This document shows, piece after piece, positions 1 to 12,100 of a stretch of 64,000 bases of DNA; position 1 is the stretch's first letter; each line of letters begins with the position of its first letter. A program made the translations under genes and the position numbers. The notes under the pieces were generated by a model that ran no database searches, was not told the DNA's origin, and saw only the letters and a program-made list of their open reading frames with translations. The DNA is taken from contig JAODUO010000866.1 of assembly GCA_025642075.2 (NCBI GenBank), positions 47,501 through 111,500 of the forward strand, read 5' to 3'. Source of the DNA: Ridgeia piscesae (lineage: Eukaryota; Annelida; Polychaeta; Sabellida; Siboglinidae).

Positions 1-1310
1 AGCTCTTGTCGTCTGCTGTTGTATGGTAACCCCTTTGTGTCCGTCACAAGTCGTGTTGCCTGCCGCTGAACTTGCTCAATGAGGTCTTTGTCGTTTTTCA
101 GATGAGGGCACCAGACACATGATGCATACTCCAGGTGTATCCTAACCATTGCTTTCTACAGCAGTAGAAAGGTGTCCTTGTTGAGATGTCGGAATGTTCT
201 TGCTAGACATCCAAGAACACGGCTGGCCTTCTTGACGGCGTTCTCAATGTGGTCAGAGAACTTGAGTTATTGGTAAATGGTTACTCCAAGGTCTTTTTCA
301 GACATTACTGCATCTATAACATGTGAATGTTGCCCCTGACATTGTTCATGTGGTAACTGTTCTGTGGGTTCGAATGTCCGAGATTCTTGCAGAAAATGTG
401 GTGAGTTGATGTTACCGGTGAGCGTTGCGTAGAGCTTGGTGTCATCTGCGAACATTAACGTCAGGTTGTTCATGGTCCCTGGTACATCGCTGACAAACAT
501 CGTGAACGATATCGGTCCCAGGACAGACCCCTGAGGAATTCCGCTTAGTACGCTACACCAATTGATTGTTCTCCGTGTACAAATACCTTCTATCTCCGGT
601 CATTTAGGAGTGCCGTCGTCCAAGCTAAGGCATTTGTCCTTTATTCCAAGACTTTCCAAGGCCTCAGTTCAGACGTTCAGTGCTTCTAGTATATTTGTGT
701 CTATGCTCCAGTAGTGAAGCCATGCTGTTGCTCATAGTACAGGTGGTTCGTCTTGATATGTTCTACGCGCTGCTTAACAATCACTCTCTCTCTCTCTCTA
801 GGGTCTTGCAAACGATTAATGTCGGGGACACTGGCCTGTAGTTTGCTGCGTTTCTTTTTTCAGATTTTTTGTAGAGCGCGCAAATAATTGTATCTCTCCA
901 CTGTCTCGGTAGTGTTGATGTTGAAGATTATGTTGAGAGGCACACATAGTTGTTCTGCCATCTCCTTCAGAATTCCAGGGCTGATACCATCAGTGCCCGA
1001 TGACTTGTCAATCTTCAGTTGGAGAAGACATTTCTTGACAAGTTCTTCTGTGATTTCGAATGTAGCGAGTGTTTCAGTAGTTAGGTTTTTGGTGTGACAT
1101 GCGGGTGGTGTCTTCTTTTTTAAATGTTCTGAAGAAGTGTTTATTTAGAACCTCTGCTGCTTCCCTGTCGCTTTGGGTAAGTGTACGATCCTCCTTGAAC
1201 AGTGGACCTAGTGTTTGTTCTGTTTCTGATGTAGTTCCTAACACCTTCATTGTTTGTCCTACATTTATGGGAGTAGTTTTCGTTCAGATTGTCTGCGTGC
1301 TATTCTGATT
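1..1310 (-). mobile_element. Decayed non-LTR retrotransposon (LINE), reverse transcriptase region
   Basis: On the minus strand GIPQGSVLGP then FADDTKLYA (near 430-540) are the reverse transcriptase motifs of CR1/Jockey-type LINEs. These are preceded (540-1130) by LLQLKIDKSSGTDGISPGIL-like residues and followed (1-290) by EKDLGV and a conserved LEYASCVWCP segment. Stops and frame changes interrupt it, and the 3' end runs off the window edge. Inactive copy. Confidence 0.85.
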
Positions 1311-2280
1311 GTGTGTTGGACTGTGTTTCTGCATCTGACAAGACTGACTAGTTTAATGAGATCTCGTAAGATCACAACGTTGTAAACCAGTCCCTTAAGC
1401 GACTAGAACCAGAACATGTGTGTCTGTGTAAAATGCTTTTGAACAGTGCTGCGGACTTAATGGACTGGCTAAGTCCTTACTTTCACATTTCACTTTTGTT
1501 AATTCACTCCATACGAATGACAGAATATATGCGTCTATGCATACTCATTCTATATGGGGAAGGCGGTGATACTTGACTATAATAACTATAATTGGACGCC
1601 AACGGAAACAAACAGGAATTGGCACGTGCGTAGCTGTTACGACGCCATTACCATTGTAGCGAAAATGTGGTCGTTAAAAAATCTGGTCGTGTTTGACGTA
1701 TCGGGTACGAGAAGAGATCGTATGCGCATGAGCGGAACTAGAATGACCAGATTTTTCGTTACCTACGCGATAAATCTGGTCGTTGAAAAAATTGGTAGAT
1801 ATTGACTGTTGCAATATTGAAACGCCCGACAGGAAACAAATAGATCAACTATTTAATTAGGCTACATAATGAAACGCTTGGTTTGAAATATTTGACTGTT
1901 ACATTGCCAGTTGGGGCGGTGATTGATAATAATTTTATTAGTATATTTCAAGTTTGAACTGTTTTTATGCATGAATAATTGTGGTAAATGGCAACGACAC
2001 TGCCTAGGATACGGGAACGACTTCTTTTGCTGTTATATAGTTCGTGTTCATTATAAAATATGTTGATGATTAACTGTAATTATATATTATTGGCATAGTT
2101 TTTATTATAATGTATTCAGATTTTTATCCGGTTAAAACGGGAAAAAAATTAGGCGCTTTAATTACCATGTCCATGATATAATAATTGTTTTATTTATGCC
2201 TTTATTGTGATCGACGGATGTTTACACAACAGTAGTATTTTATTTATTATTATTTTGTAACATATTTACTTTTGATATAT
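1311..2280. other. No gene seen; AT-rich with a possible degraded repeat at 1550-1960
   Basis: AAATCTGGTCGT-like segments recur in both orientations (about 1678-1690, 1743-1757, 1770-1780), and GGCGGTGAT occurs at 1562 and 1915. This suggests an old transposon remnant, but no clear termini can be drawn. Confidence 0.3.
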
Positions 2281-2284
2281 TGTT

Positions 2285-2466
<182 letters not shown>

Positions 2467-2754
2467 GCATTATAGAAAATAAAGACTTATTTGTAGTTCA
2501 ATTAATTATGGGGAATCCAAATTTGCCATAATATTTAGTGTATCCAGGTGAAAAGACGAGGTGCAAGTTCGGTATTTATTTATTCAGGTTCATATTTGCA
2601 AGGCGAAATTAACCTGACATGATACCCATTAGTGACTGATGTTTATTTTTAATTCCTTTGGGAGTTTCAGTTGCTATTCCAAAATGAGTCAGACCTTTTA
2701 CTACATGACACATGTATTTGCATGACACATTTACAATAAAATCATATTTTTCAG

Positions 2755-3106
2755 TAATACAAACATGGTCATATCACCAGAGATACAGAACTTAGAAACT
2801 TCCCTGGTGTATTCCTTAAATGTGTTAACAACTAGTAAAAATAAATGTCTTGCTCTGAATTGTACTGATTTTATAAAATACTTGCATTAATTTAGTTTAT
2901 ACAGTCCTATACAACAGGAATTCCCCTTAGCTTCTGCATCAATATAATTATGCTATCTTATACATGCAGCATGTTCCAAAATGCAGATGATTCAGGCTAA
3001 AAAAACATCAGATTTTTTCCCAGATTTATAATGTACATTTATAGAATACACCTGTAGTGTCTAAGTTATGTGATTTGTATCTCTGGAGATATGACCATTG
3101 TATTGG
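2755..3106. mobile_element. Foldback / MITE-like element with long inverted arms
   Basis: The left arm (2755-2820) and right arm (3041-3106) are inverted copies of roughly 65 bp at about 80% identity, sharing CATGGTCATATC and CCAGAGATACA. About 220 bp lie between the arms. No ORF. Confidence 0.6.
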
Positions 3107-3782
3107 TTCTTAATTGCATAATTTAGATATAACCTATATACCTTAAAACATGCATGAAGGGAAGTGCCCAGTTTAACAGGGATCTACTGTGTTATTGATA
3201 AAGCCCCCTGCCATAGCTAATGGCTTGGAATTGGGCCCAGACAACTATGGAATACACAGTGAAATTATACAGCCTAACAGAACACCAATTGCAGCTTGAC
3301 CTGATGCTTTCTACAGAAGTGGGGAGGGGTGTTCAAATTGAACAGGTCAGCCAGGGGAAAAGAGTAAAGTGCCTTGACCAGTCCTGAATACTGGACACTG
3401 GCTTATAAGAACTTACCTACACTTTTATGCTGTGTACATACTAAACTTTATAAACTTAGATCTTAATTGCAATAATTGAGGTACAACCAACTTGTAGATA
3501 AAAAACACAATGAAGGCTAGAACTGCCTACTAGTTTGTACACTTGAAAAGATAAGGGTGGATTAGACTAGTAAACCTGTCTGCAAATTAGTCCGGTGGTC
3601 CGGTAACGGTCAATGTCATCCACCCTACAGTAGTCAACCAAGCTTTGTAGTCACAACCTTAACCCATCCACAGGTCCAACTGGGATGTAATTGAATACCT
3701 GGAACAGCAAAAGAAAGTTCAAAAGGAACAAAAGTTAAATATAAGTTCATATACAGTGCAATATCCAATCATCAAGATTGCC
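3107..3782. other. No gene or repeat recognised
   Basis: AT-rich stretch without splice-bounded ORFs; nothing supported. Confidence 0.4.
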
Positions 3783-4056
3783 TAAGGTGCCTTACACGTT
3801 AGATCTATTCTACAGAACACCATATTGACTTCTCTGGAATGCTTCCAGCCACACTGCAATCAATGTTCAAGGGTTATTCGCACACAAATATCCACCACTG
3901 TCTATAGCCATGTACTCATTCTGAGCGGAGTGAACTGGAGCAATGAAGAGTGAAAACAAGTTTGCCCAAGGTTTAATAGAGTAGCACAGTATCTGAACCC
4001 TGTTTCTCTTAGTCAAGTCTGAAGCTCCAGCTATTCCGCCACTGTGCTACTATGAA
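3783..4056 (-). mobile_element. tRNA-derived SINE (family A), minus orientation
   Basis: The head on the minus strand, GTAGCACAGTGGCGGAATAG, is tRNA-like, with a B box GGTTCAGATAC. The body GGTGGATATTTGTGTGCG and the tail match the copies at 42.53 and 58.78 kb. Confidence 0.7.
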
Positions 4057-4558
4057 CATGTGCGATGAGTAACAGGAATGCTCTAATATACGTTTGTCAT
4101 CAAACATCTTTTGGCACACTACATGAGCATTGTTAATACAACAAAATAGAGAACTTAACTACTGATCTAGTAATTTCATTCACTTTCTTAGCACAACTTT
4201 AAACATTGGTATCTACTACTGTAAAGATTCTATGTATTTAGAGTACAGTGCACTGACACTGTGTATATTCAGATGCCCTTTAAATGTACAAGATTAAATA
4301 GTTTGTGTACAGGATCATGCTCGTAAATATCCAGACTGGGATCTCTGTTAACTATTTTTCCCTACTTTTTGACAGTTGACAATGTAGTTATTTTTAGATG
4401 TCATGAATACGCACAGCCATTACAGTATTTTAACACATGTAAACATTTTCATATTGTTCTTTAAATGGTTGTAGGTTTTCATGATGTCACTGCTAATATA
4501 GTTACTTAATCCAGTCCGCACCACTTCAGTTCTCTATCACACATCTACACCCACAGTG

Positions 4559-4774
4559 TTACTCTGTGTTATTCCAGAAATCACTGTTCACATGTTCTTT
4601 AACTTTATCTTCTGACTGTCCCTCCATCTGCATCCTCCTCTTGAAGTGTTTCCTGTCTGTGTTGAGGTCCAGACTCTCTTCAATCACAGCCAGTTCCTTC
4701 ATACACAAGTCTGGCTGGAGGATGATCTCTGCTATCACCTCCTCATGGCGTCTGCAGAATGCCTTCAGGCCAAA
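4559..4774 (-). CDS. Unknown helix-rich gene, last exon
   Basis: After CATTACAG it reads FGLKAFCRRHEEVIAEIILQ, then PDLCMKELAVIEESLDLNTD, ending with TAA at 4559. The strongest coding evidence for this gene: 71 codons in phase with the other four exons. Confidence 0.7.
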   Translation of the reverse strand, partial: FGLKAFCRRHEEVIAEIILQPDLCMKELAVIEESLDLNTDRKHFKRRMQMEGQSEDKVKEHVNSDFWNNTE

Positions 4775-7383
4775 CTGTAATGGAGTAGACGAGAGAATAC
4801 ACATATGTTGTATGGATTCACATATACAACTGTAGCAAGCAGACACAGGCACAAAGACCTGGCTGACTCACTCAGCTGTACCATAAAACAGTTGCAGAAA
4901 CACCAGGCTGGTTGGTTGATTACACTTTTACAGTTACATTACATGCTCTTGCATATGTATACTTGCATGTGATAAGCAATGTTCACACCTGTCTCTTTAG
5001 TTATACTGTACACGTGAAAGGTCAAGATGCTCCACACAAATGACAACAATGTACAATAACAGAAGGAAACAATCAACTTGGTCCTCACAGAAGGTCAATG
5101 AAAGTCCATTTTTGCAAGCACAAACATACATAAGTTTTATTATTTTATCGTTCCATGGACAAAATGGGATTATTATATCAAAAATCAGACATTTTTGGAT
5201 AAGAACACAAAGAACAAAATGAACAACAGAGAACACCTGTTATATAGCCCACAAACAAGGTCCATGAATAATATCAACACGCCTCACACATAAGATCACC
5301 GTGGTCCGTTAGAAAGGAAACATGGTCCACACTGACCACCAATTTGGCCCATACAGAAGATTACCTGGGTCCACAGAAGATTAACATGGCTCATGTAGTC
5401 ACGGCAACCATGCAGAGAAGTTCAACAGTCCTCATGATAGAAGAACTTGACTCTGTTATTATGTTCCTAATTGCAACAATGATTCTCATAAATACACTAG
5501 TTATTACTATTCTAATTTACTCACCGAATCCTGAGGCTCAACCTCAACTTGTGGTGGTGCTTTCAGTAGACGTTTCTTGTGAACTCTTCTAAAAATAACA
5601 AAGAAGTTCATTAGATAAATAAAGTGTACCAGAAATAATTTTATTTTACTCTATATTTTGTTGATAGTTGACCAGTTTTTGAGTTGTCTGTTTGTAATGT
5701 TATTAACGCAAAGTACTGTAACTTTTGGACCCACCAGTCAAATGTAACATACATGTACTCGCATTGACACTTGCATGCACCCACACACACTCACACACCC
5801 ACACTCACACACAGACACACACTCACACACTTACAGATACTCACGCACACTTACAGACACACACGCTCACGCTCACGCACACGCACACGCACACGCACAC
5901 GCACACGCACACGCACACGCACACACACACACACACATTCCTACAATAGGTGGAGATCTGCTTTTTAGATAAATGAAAATTACCATTCATGTCTTCCTTA
6001 TACAATTTTATAATTCATGTGTTGAATTCACCATAGCATGTATTCTAAATAAATGCTTAATTCATGTTAAACTCTTACCTTTCAATTTCTTCCACTCTTC
6101 CTTTTGTGCAGTCTAGCATGGTTTGCAGGTGACGGATCTCGGCTTGATATTATATGACAATGGAGCAACCATCACAAGAACCAACATCTGTAGACAACAC
6201 ACCAGTAAGGCAGTTACGTGTGCAATGTGCATGCATGGTTGCATCACTGAATGCTACGTTATATTCACTGATTATCTAACAATTCAAGGGTATCAGTTAC
6301 TGGAGGTCAGCAGTCAAGTATGTCATATTGAAGAACAAATCTGGAAAAACAAAGGTAGATCAGAGGAAGCAAGTGACCACATAGAAGGGCAATAGGACCT
6401 TGGCACCTTGGATGAGATACACTTACAACACTCCAAAGGAGGCACATTAAAATACACCACAAGTGCAGCATCTTAGTTAACATCACTCGCCCATTGCTGC
6501 AAGACGTAACTCATGCTTACTCTACCCTTTCTTGTTGTGCATCAGGGAAGAGACTTAGCTGGGTCGTCATCTATGAGTGCGATAAGCAGATACACTCCCC
6601 AAGACTTTCTCACCCCATTCAGATGTACCACCAAGAAGTTGCCAAAACACCTGACTCATATTTGTTGATAACCTTGATGCAGTTACCCACAACAAACTCT
6701 TGTCTATTCCATGCATATGGGCATGGATCGTTGTGGTTTGTCTTCATGGATAGTTGTAGTTTGTCTGTCTTTAATGTTGAATAAATTTAAGAAAAACATA
6801 CTGATATAATTATTATGTAGACAAATATTTGCAAAGTTTCTCACATAATACGTTAAGTTATACAGGAGCAGCCCATACTGATTCTGTAAAATGTTGTGAT
6901 AGTTTGACATCACTTTGTATTTCCTACCTTTCAATAAATTTTCCAATTCCTGAATCTCTTTCCTCACAATAATAGCTGTCCTTTTCCCAGAGTATCGCCT
7001 AAAACATGACATATGTGATAGTTAAAAGCATGAAACACCAGCTACAAATCAGATGCAAAACGAGACTGATAAATATAAGTACATAAAAATGTATTACTTA
7101 GTACATGTGTGGTTACATTTGAAGAGAAAAACATGCTCATAATGAATATAAATAAAAAGATTGGAAATACTGCAATGGCCATGACAATAGTACTGCAGGG
7201 AATATAAATAGTTGCATTCCCAGAGGTATTACACTAAAACATTATTACAATAAGTTAGGAAATGTAGGATACAGTTATGTACATTCTCTATAAAAATTAA
7301 TACAATTGTTAAGACTCCACTTACATGTGAAGCAGCTGACCCTCCTCTGAGTATATCTTCATTAGAGAAGACAGCTTGGGCAT
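4559..7383 (-). CDS. Small helix-rich protein of unknown identity (157 aa, 5 coding exons)
   Basis: Five exons join in phase: 7383-7325, 6998-6928, 6142-6079, 5588-5525, 4774-4559. The ATG at 7383 has a good context (ACCATGC) and opens MPKLSSLMKIYSEEGQLLHM. Then follow RYSGKRTAIIVRKEIQELEN, EIRHLQTMLDCTKGRVEEIE, RVHKKRLLKAPPQVEVEPQD and FGLKAFCRRHEEVIAEIILQ, ending FWNNTE and TAA. It is charged and helical, probably coiled coil in the first half, with no signal peptide or membrane segment. I do not recognise the family. Upstream mini-exons at 7805-7779 and 8272-8234 have good splice sites but are not in frame with this start and may be 5' UTR. Same strand as DENND4 and about 8.4 kb downstream of its stop. 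Confidence 0.65.
5525..5588 (-). CDS. Unknown helix-rich gene, exon 4
   Basis: RVHKKRLLKAPPQVEVEPQD then S, at GTGAGT. Acceptor TTATTTTTAG; phase 2 to 0. A basic segment followed by a Pro/Glu linker. Confidence 0.65.
5777..5938. repeat. (CA)n / (CACGCA)n microsatellite
   Basis: CA-rich tract with a GCACAC-rich core. Confidence 0.97.
6079..6142 (-). CDS. Unknown helix-rich gene, exon 3
   Basis: EIRHLQTMLDCTKGRVEEIE plus AG before GTAAGA; phase 1 to 2. The acceptor TATCAAG has a weak pyrimidine tract. Confidence 0.65.
6928..6998 (-). CDS. Unknown helix-rich gene, exon 2
   Basis: RYSGKRTAIIVRKEIQELEN then LLK plus G. Acceptor ATGTTTTAG, donor GTAGGA; enters phase 2, leaves phase 1. Heptad-like spacing of I and L suggests a coiled coil. 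Confidence 0.65.
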
Positions 7384-7436
7384 GGTTGACCTGTGGGTAC
7401 CGTGGTGCACTGCCAGGCAGAGACAGGCTGCTGGCA
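7325..7436 (-). CDS. Unknown helix-rich gene, first coding exon
   Basis: Bounded by GTCTTTCAG and GTAAGT. In the chosen frame the exon is open throughout and contains the ATG at 7383. A second frame (37 codons) is also open, but it cannot continue in phase into exons 2-5. Confidence 0.6.
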
Positions 7437-8520
7437 CTGAAAGACAAAACATTGTTATTACGAGAAGAAATATAACTCAGAAACACACATCATGCTTCAG
7501 TCGATGCTCTAAGCCAGACACCATGATGCAACATTATAGATGCAAGAATTAAAACTGACTTTGGAGCTTTAGTTGTAACTTGCTACGTTGCTACACAACC
7601 TGTGGATCTAAATCGTTCACTGATGTCATGTGATGTCACTCACATTCTGGTAGAATAGTCTTGTTGTTAAAATATAGTTTTATTATCAGTATTATTTAAC
7701 ATACTTTTTAAATGAACCACATCCAGGAACAGCATGCTTCATAGTATATACAAGCAGGTAGTAATCAAGCAGACTTACCCACGGATGATCGTATTTCTTT
7801 GAACACTGAAGATGAAATGATAAGATTTTACATGCAAACTGATTTTACATGCAAACTTACACATCTAAATACTGTACCACATAACGCATAATTAACCAGT
7901 CATACGTTTTTCAATATTTCTTATGACAAACAACGTACACTGCTTGCATAAAATAAATTATGATGCGGCCACAAGGACAGTAAGGAGCTCTGCCATGTGT
8001 CAAATGTGATGAAATTCATTATCCAACCATTTTAATGTTACATTTATTTTTCAATACAATTTTAACACATTTAAAAGCATTGCAGATATATATTATTATT
8101 TGCCTCTGAGCAGCAATCATACTGATTAATGGTGCTCAGAAATGCTGTGTTATTGTTAATATTAAAATCTAGCCAAAGCCCATCTAGAAGTAATAAATGT
8201 AAACAAAGGGCAGCAGTTATCACTGTTACTTACTGTTTTATCTTGAACTTGATCCCACTGCTCACTCCCTTTCTGCAGTCATTACCAGGGGCAAGGCACA
8301 CGGTTGACAATAATTTTCTAGAAAATCAAACTGTTTTAATTTTATAGTATTTCTCTTGTACTTGTATAGCACCATATACTTATACAAATATGGCGCTGTA
8401 GAATCAATATACATTTACATAACAATTACTGAGACAGTGGTACCCTTTGTAACAAATATTATTACTACAAACATTTTAATTAATATACATATATTCATAT
8501 TTTGAACATTTTTTTTTTAA

Positions 8521-8586
8521 TTATAATGTTTTGTTTTTCATTCGCTATACAAATAAATTGTATTATTATTATTATTATTATTATAT
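8521..8586 (+). mobile_element. 3' tail of a SINE or LINE with (ATT)n
   Basis: TTCGCTATACAAATAAATTG followed by an ATT run is the typical 3' end of invertebrate SINEs and LINEs. A similar tail occurs at 54130-54178. Upstream element boundary not resolved. Confidence 0.5.
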
Positions 8587-9162
8587 TATGTAGGTATCTA
8601 ACTGCAATAATTTTCAAAAAGTTACAATAACAACTTCAACAAATGTTTGCGTAGAGAGTTTGCATATACAGAATGTGCATAGCTGAAGCAATACATGTCA
8701 CTGCACGCCATAATCGGATATGACAAACGTCGTGGACACATTGGTCTGAAGTCGGTCACTCTTGAGTAGGAGAGCATGTCTCTGGTGGTCAGTCTGTGTG
8801 ACTGAGGTCACGGGGTCAGTTCTCCGACTCTGTCTAGTGGTTTAAGGAGTTCAACGTGGGTATATTTTGGTACATGCGACCACGTATTTCCCATGGCAAG
8901 TCTGGTGGCGTCCCCAACGCCATAAACGACATTATTTGTGATCTGCAACAGTAAACAGTGTAAAGAAACATACAGCGACGTGTTTCATTAACTTTTTTCA
9001 AACTTGAAAGGACAGGAAATTTCTACTATATGTGTAAAGGTGTAAAATTGTGGAAAAGGTGTAGCATTATAATCTAGTGGTACAGCGGTACGGGCTCCGA
9101 AAGGGCTAGAGCGCCCGTTATTACATTGTGTTTACTGTAGCCTTCCTGGTAGGGAAGCTTTG

Positions 9163-12100
9163 AGGATGTGGGCGTAGCGCATCATTTGTTGGGTCATGTG
9201 GGAGTAGCACGTCATCTGTCGGGCCATGTGGGAATAGCGCATCATCTGTCGGGCCATGTGGGAGTAGCGTGTCATCTGTCGGGCCATGTGGGAGTAGTGC
9301 GTCATCTGTCGGGCCATGTGGGAGTAGCACATCATTTGTTGGGCCATGTTGGAGTAGCGCATCATCTGTCGGGCCATGTGGGAGTAGCGCATCATCTGTC
9401 GGGCCATGTGGGAGTAGTACGTCATCTGTCGGGCCATGTGGGAGTAGTGCGTCATCTGTCGGGCCATGTGGGAGTAGCGCATCATCTGTCGGGCCATGTG
9501 GGTGTAGTGCGTCGTCTGTCGGGCCATGTGGGAGTAGTGCGTCATCTGTCGGGCCATGTGGGAGTAGTGCGTCATCTGTCGGGCCATGTGGGAGTAGTGC
9601 GTCGTCTGTCGGGCCATGTGGGAGTAGTGCGTCATCTGTCGGGCCATGTGGGAGTAGCGCATCATCTGTCGGGCCATGTGGGAGTAGTGCGTCGTCTGTC
9701 GGGCCATGTGGGAGTAGTGCGTCATCTGTCGGGCCATGTGGGAGTAGTGCGTCATCTGTCGGGCCATGTGGGAGTAGTGCGTCATCTGTCGGGCCATGTG
9801 GGAGTAGTGCGTCATCTGTCGGGCCATGTGGGAGTAGTGCGTCATCTGTCAGGCCATGTGGGAGTAGCGCATCATCTGTCGGGCCATGTGGGAGTAGTGC
9901 GTCATCTGTCGGGCCATGTGGGAGTAGTGCGTCATCTGTCGGGCCATGTGGGAGTAGTGCGTCATCTGTCGAGCCATGTGGGAGTAGCGCATCATCTGTC
10001 GGGCCATGTGGGAGTAGTGCGTCGTCTGTCGGGCCATGTGGGAGTAGCGTGTCATCTGTCGGGCCATGTGGGAGTAGTGCGTCATCTGTCGGGCCATGTG
10101 GGAGTAGCACATCATTTGTTGGGCCATGTTGGAGTAGCGCATCATCTGTCGGGCCATGTGGGAGTAGCGCATCATCTGTCGGGCCATGTGGGAGTAGTAC
10201 GTCATCTGTCGGGCCATGTGGGAGTAGTGCGTCATCTGTCGGGCCATGTGGGAGTAGTGCGTCATCTGTCGGGCCATGTGGGAGTAGTGCGTCATCTGTC
10301 GGGCCATGTGTGAGTAGTGCGTCATCTGTCGGGCCATGTGGGAGTAGTGCGTCATCTGTCGGGCCATGTGGGAGTAGTGCGTCATCTGTCAGGCCATGTG
10401 GGAGTAGTGCGTCATCTGTCGGGCCATGTGTGAGTAGTGCGTCATCTGTCGGGCCATGTGGGAGTAGTGCGTCATCTGTCGGGCCATGTGGGAGTAGTGC
10501 GTCATCTGTCGGGCCATGTGGGAGTAGTGCGTCGTCTGTCAGGCCATGTGGGAGTAGCGCATCATCTGTCGGGCCATGTGGGAGTAGTGCGTCGTCTGTC
10601 GGGCCATGTGGGAGTAGCGCGTCGTCTGTCGGGCCATGTGGGAGTAGTGCGTCGTCTGTCGGGCCATGTGGGAGTAGCGCGTCGTCTGTCGGGCCATGTG
10701 GGAGTAGCGCGTCGTCTGTCGGGCCATGTGGGAGTAGTGCGTCGTCTGTCGGGCCATGTGGGAGTAGTGCGTCGTCTGTCGGGCCATGTGGGAGTAGTGC
10801 GTCATCTGTCAGGCCATGTGGGAGTAGCGCATCATCTGTCAGGCCATGTGGGAGTAGTGCGTCGTCTGTCGGGCCATGTGGGAGTAGCGCGTCGTCTGTC
10901 GGGCCATGTGGGAGTAGTGCGTCGTCTGTCGGGCCATGTGGGAGTAGTGCGTCATCTGTCAGGCCATGTGGGAGTAGTGCGTCGTCTGTCGGGCCATGTG
11001 GGAGTAGCGCGTCGTCTGTCGGGCCATGTGGGAGTAGCGCGTCGTCTGTCGGGCCATGTGGGAGTAGCGCATCATCTGTCGGGCCATGTGGGAGTAGCGC
11101 GTCATCTGTCGGGCCATGTGGGAGTAGCGCGTCGTCTGTCGGGCCATGTGGGAGTAGCGCGTCGTCTGTCGGGCCATGTGGGAGTAGCGCGTCATCTGTC
11201 AGGCCATGTGGGAGTAGCGCGTCGTCTGTCGGGCCATGTGGGAGTAGCACGTCATCTGTCAGGCCATGTGGGAGTAGCGCGTCGTCTGTCGGGCCATGTG
11301 GGAGTAGCGCGTCGTCTGTCGGGCCATGTGGGAGTAGCGCATCATCTGTCGGGCCATGTGGGAGTAGCGCGTCATCTGTCGGACCATGTGGGAGTAGCAC
11401 GTCATCTGTCGGGCCATGTGGGAGTAGCGCATCATCTGTCGGGCCATGTGGGAGTAGCGTGTCATCTGTCAGGCCATGTGGGAGTAGCGCGTCATCTGTC
11501 AGGCCATGTGGGAGTAGCGCGTCATCTGTCCGGCCATGTGGGAGTAGCGTGTCATCTGTCAGGCCATGTGGGAGTAGCGCGTCATCTGTCCGGCCATGTG
11601 GGAGTAGCGCGTCGTCTGTCAGGCCATGTGGGAGTAGTGCGTCATCTGTCAGGCCATGTGGGAGTAGTGCGTCATCTGTCCGGCCATGTGGGAGTAGCGC
11701 GTCGTCTGTCAGGCCATGTGGGAGTAGTGCGTCATCTGTCAGGCCATGTGGGAGTAGCGCGTCGTCTGTCGGGCCATGTGGGAGTAGCGCGTCATCTGTC
11801 AGGCCATGTGGGAGTAGCGCGTCGTCTGTCAGGCCATGTGGGAGTAGCGCGTCATCTGTCAGGCCATGTGGGAGTAGCGCGTCATCTGTCAGGCCATGTG
11901 GGAGTAGTGCGTCATCTGTCAGGCCATGTGGGAGTAGCGCGTCGTCTGTCGGGCCATGTGGGAGTAGTGCGTCATCTGTCGGCCATGTGGGAGTAGTGCG
12001 TCATCTGTCAGGCCATGTGGGAGTAGTGCGTCATCTGTCGGCCATGTGGGAGTAGGCGTCATCTGTCGGGCCATGTGGGAGTAGCGCGTCATCTGTCGGG

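Noticed and set aside
5030..5420. Loose repetition of GGTCCACACAGAAGATTA-like segments
   Set aside because: Too diverged and unevenly spaced to call a repeat with confidence.
8850..8945. Possible exon on the minus strand (MSFMALGTPPDLPWEIRGRM)
   Set aside because: Good acceptor (TGTTGCAG), but two frames are open for a short distance, no strong donor follows, and the chain through later exons loses phase.
9269..12055. A 928-codon plus ORF and a 759-codon minus ORF
   Set aside because: Both read the 30-bp satellite. Several frames on both strands are open at once because the period is a multiple of three, and variants follow CpG decay rather than codon structure.
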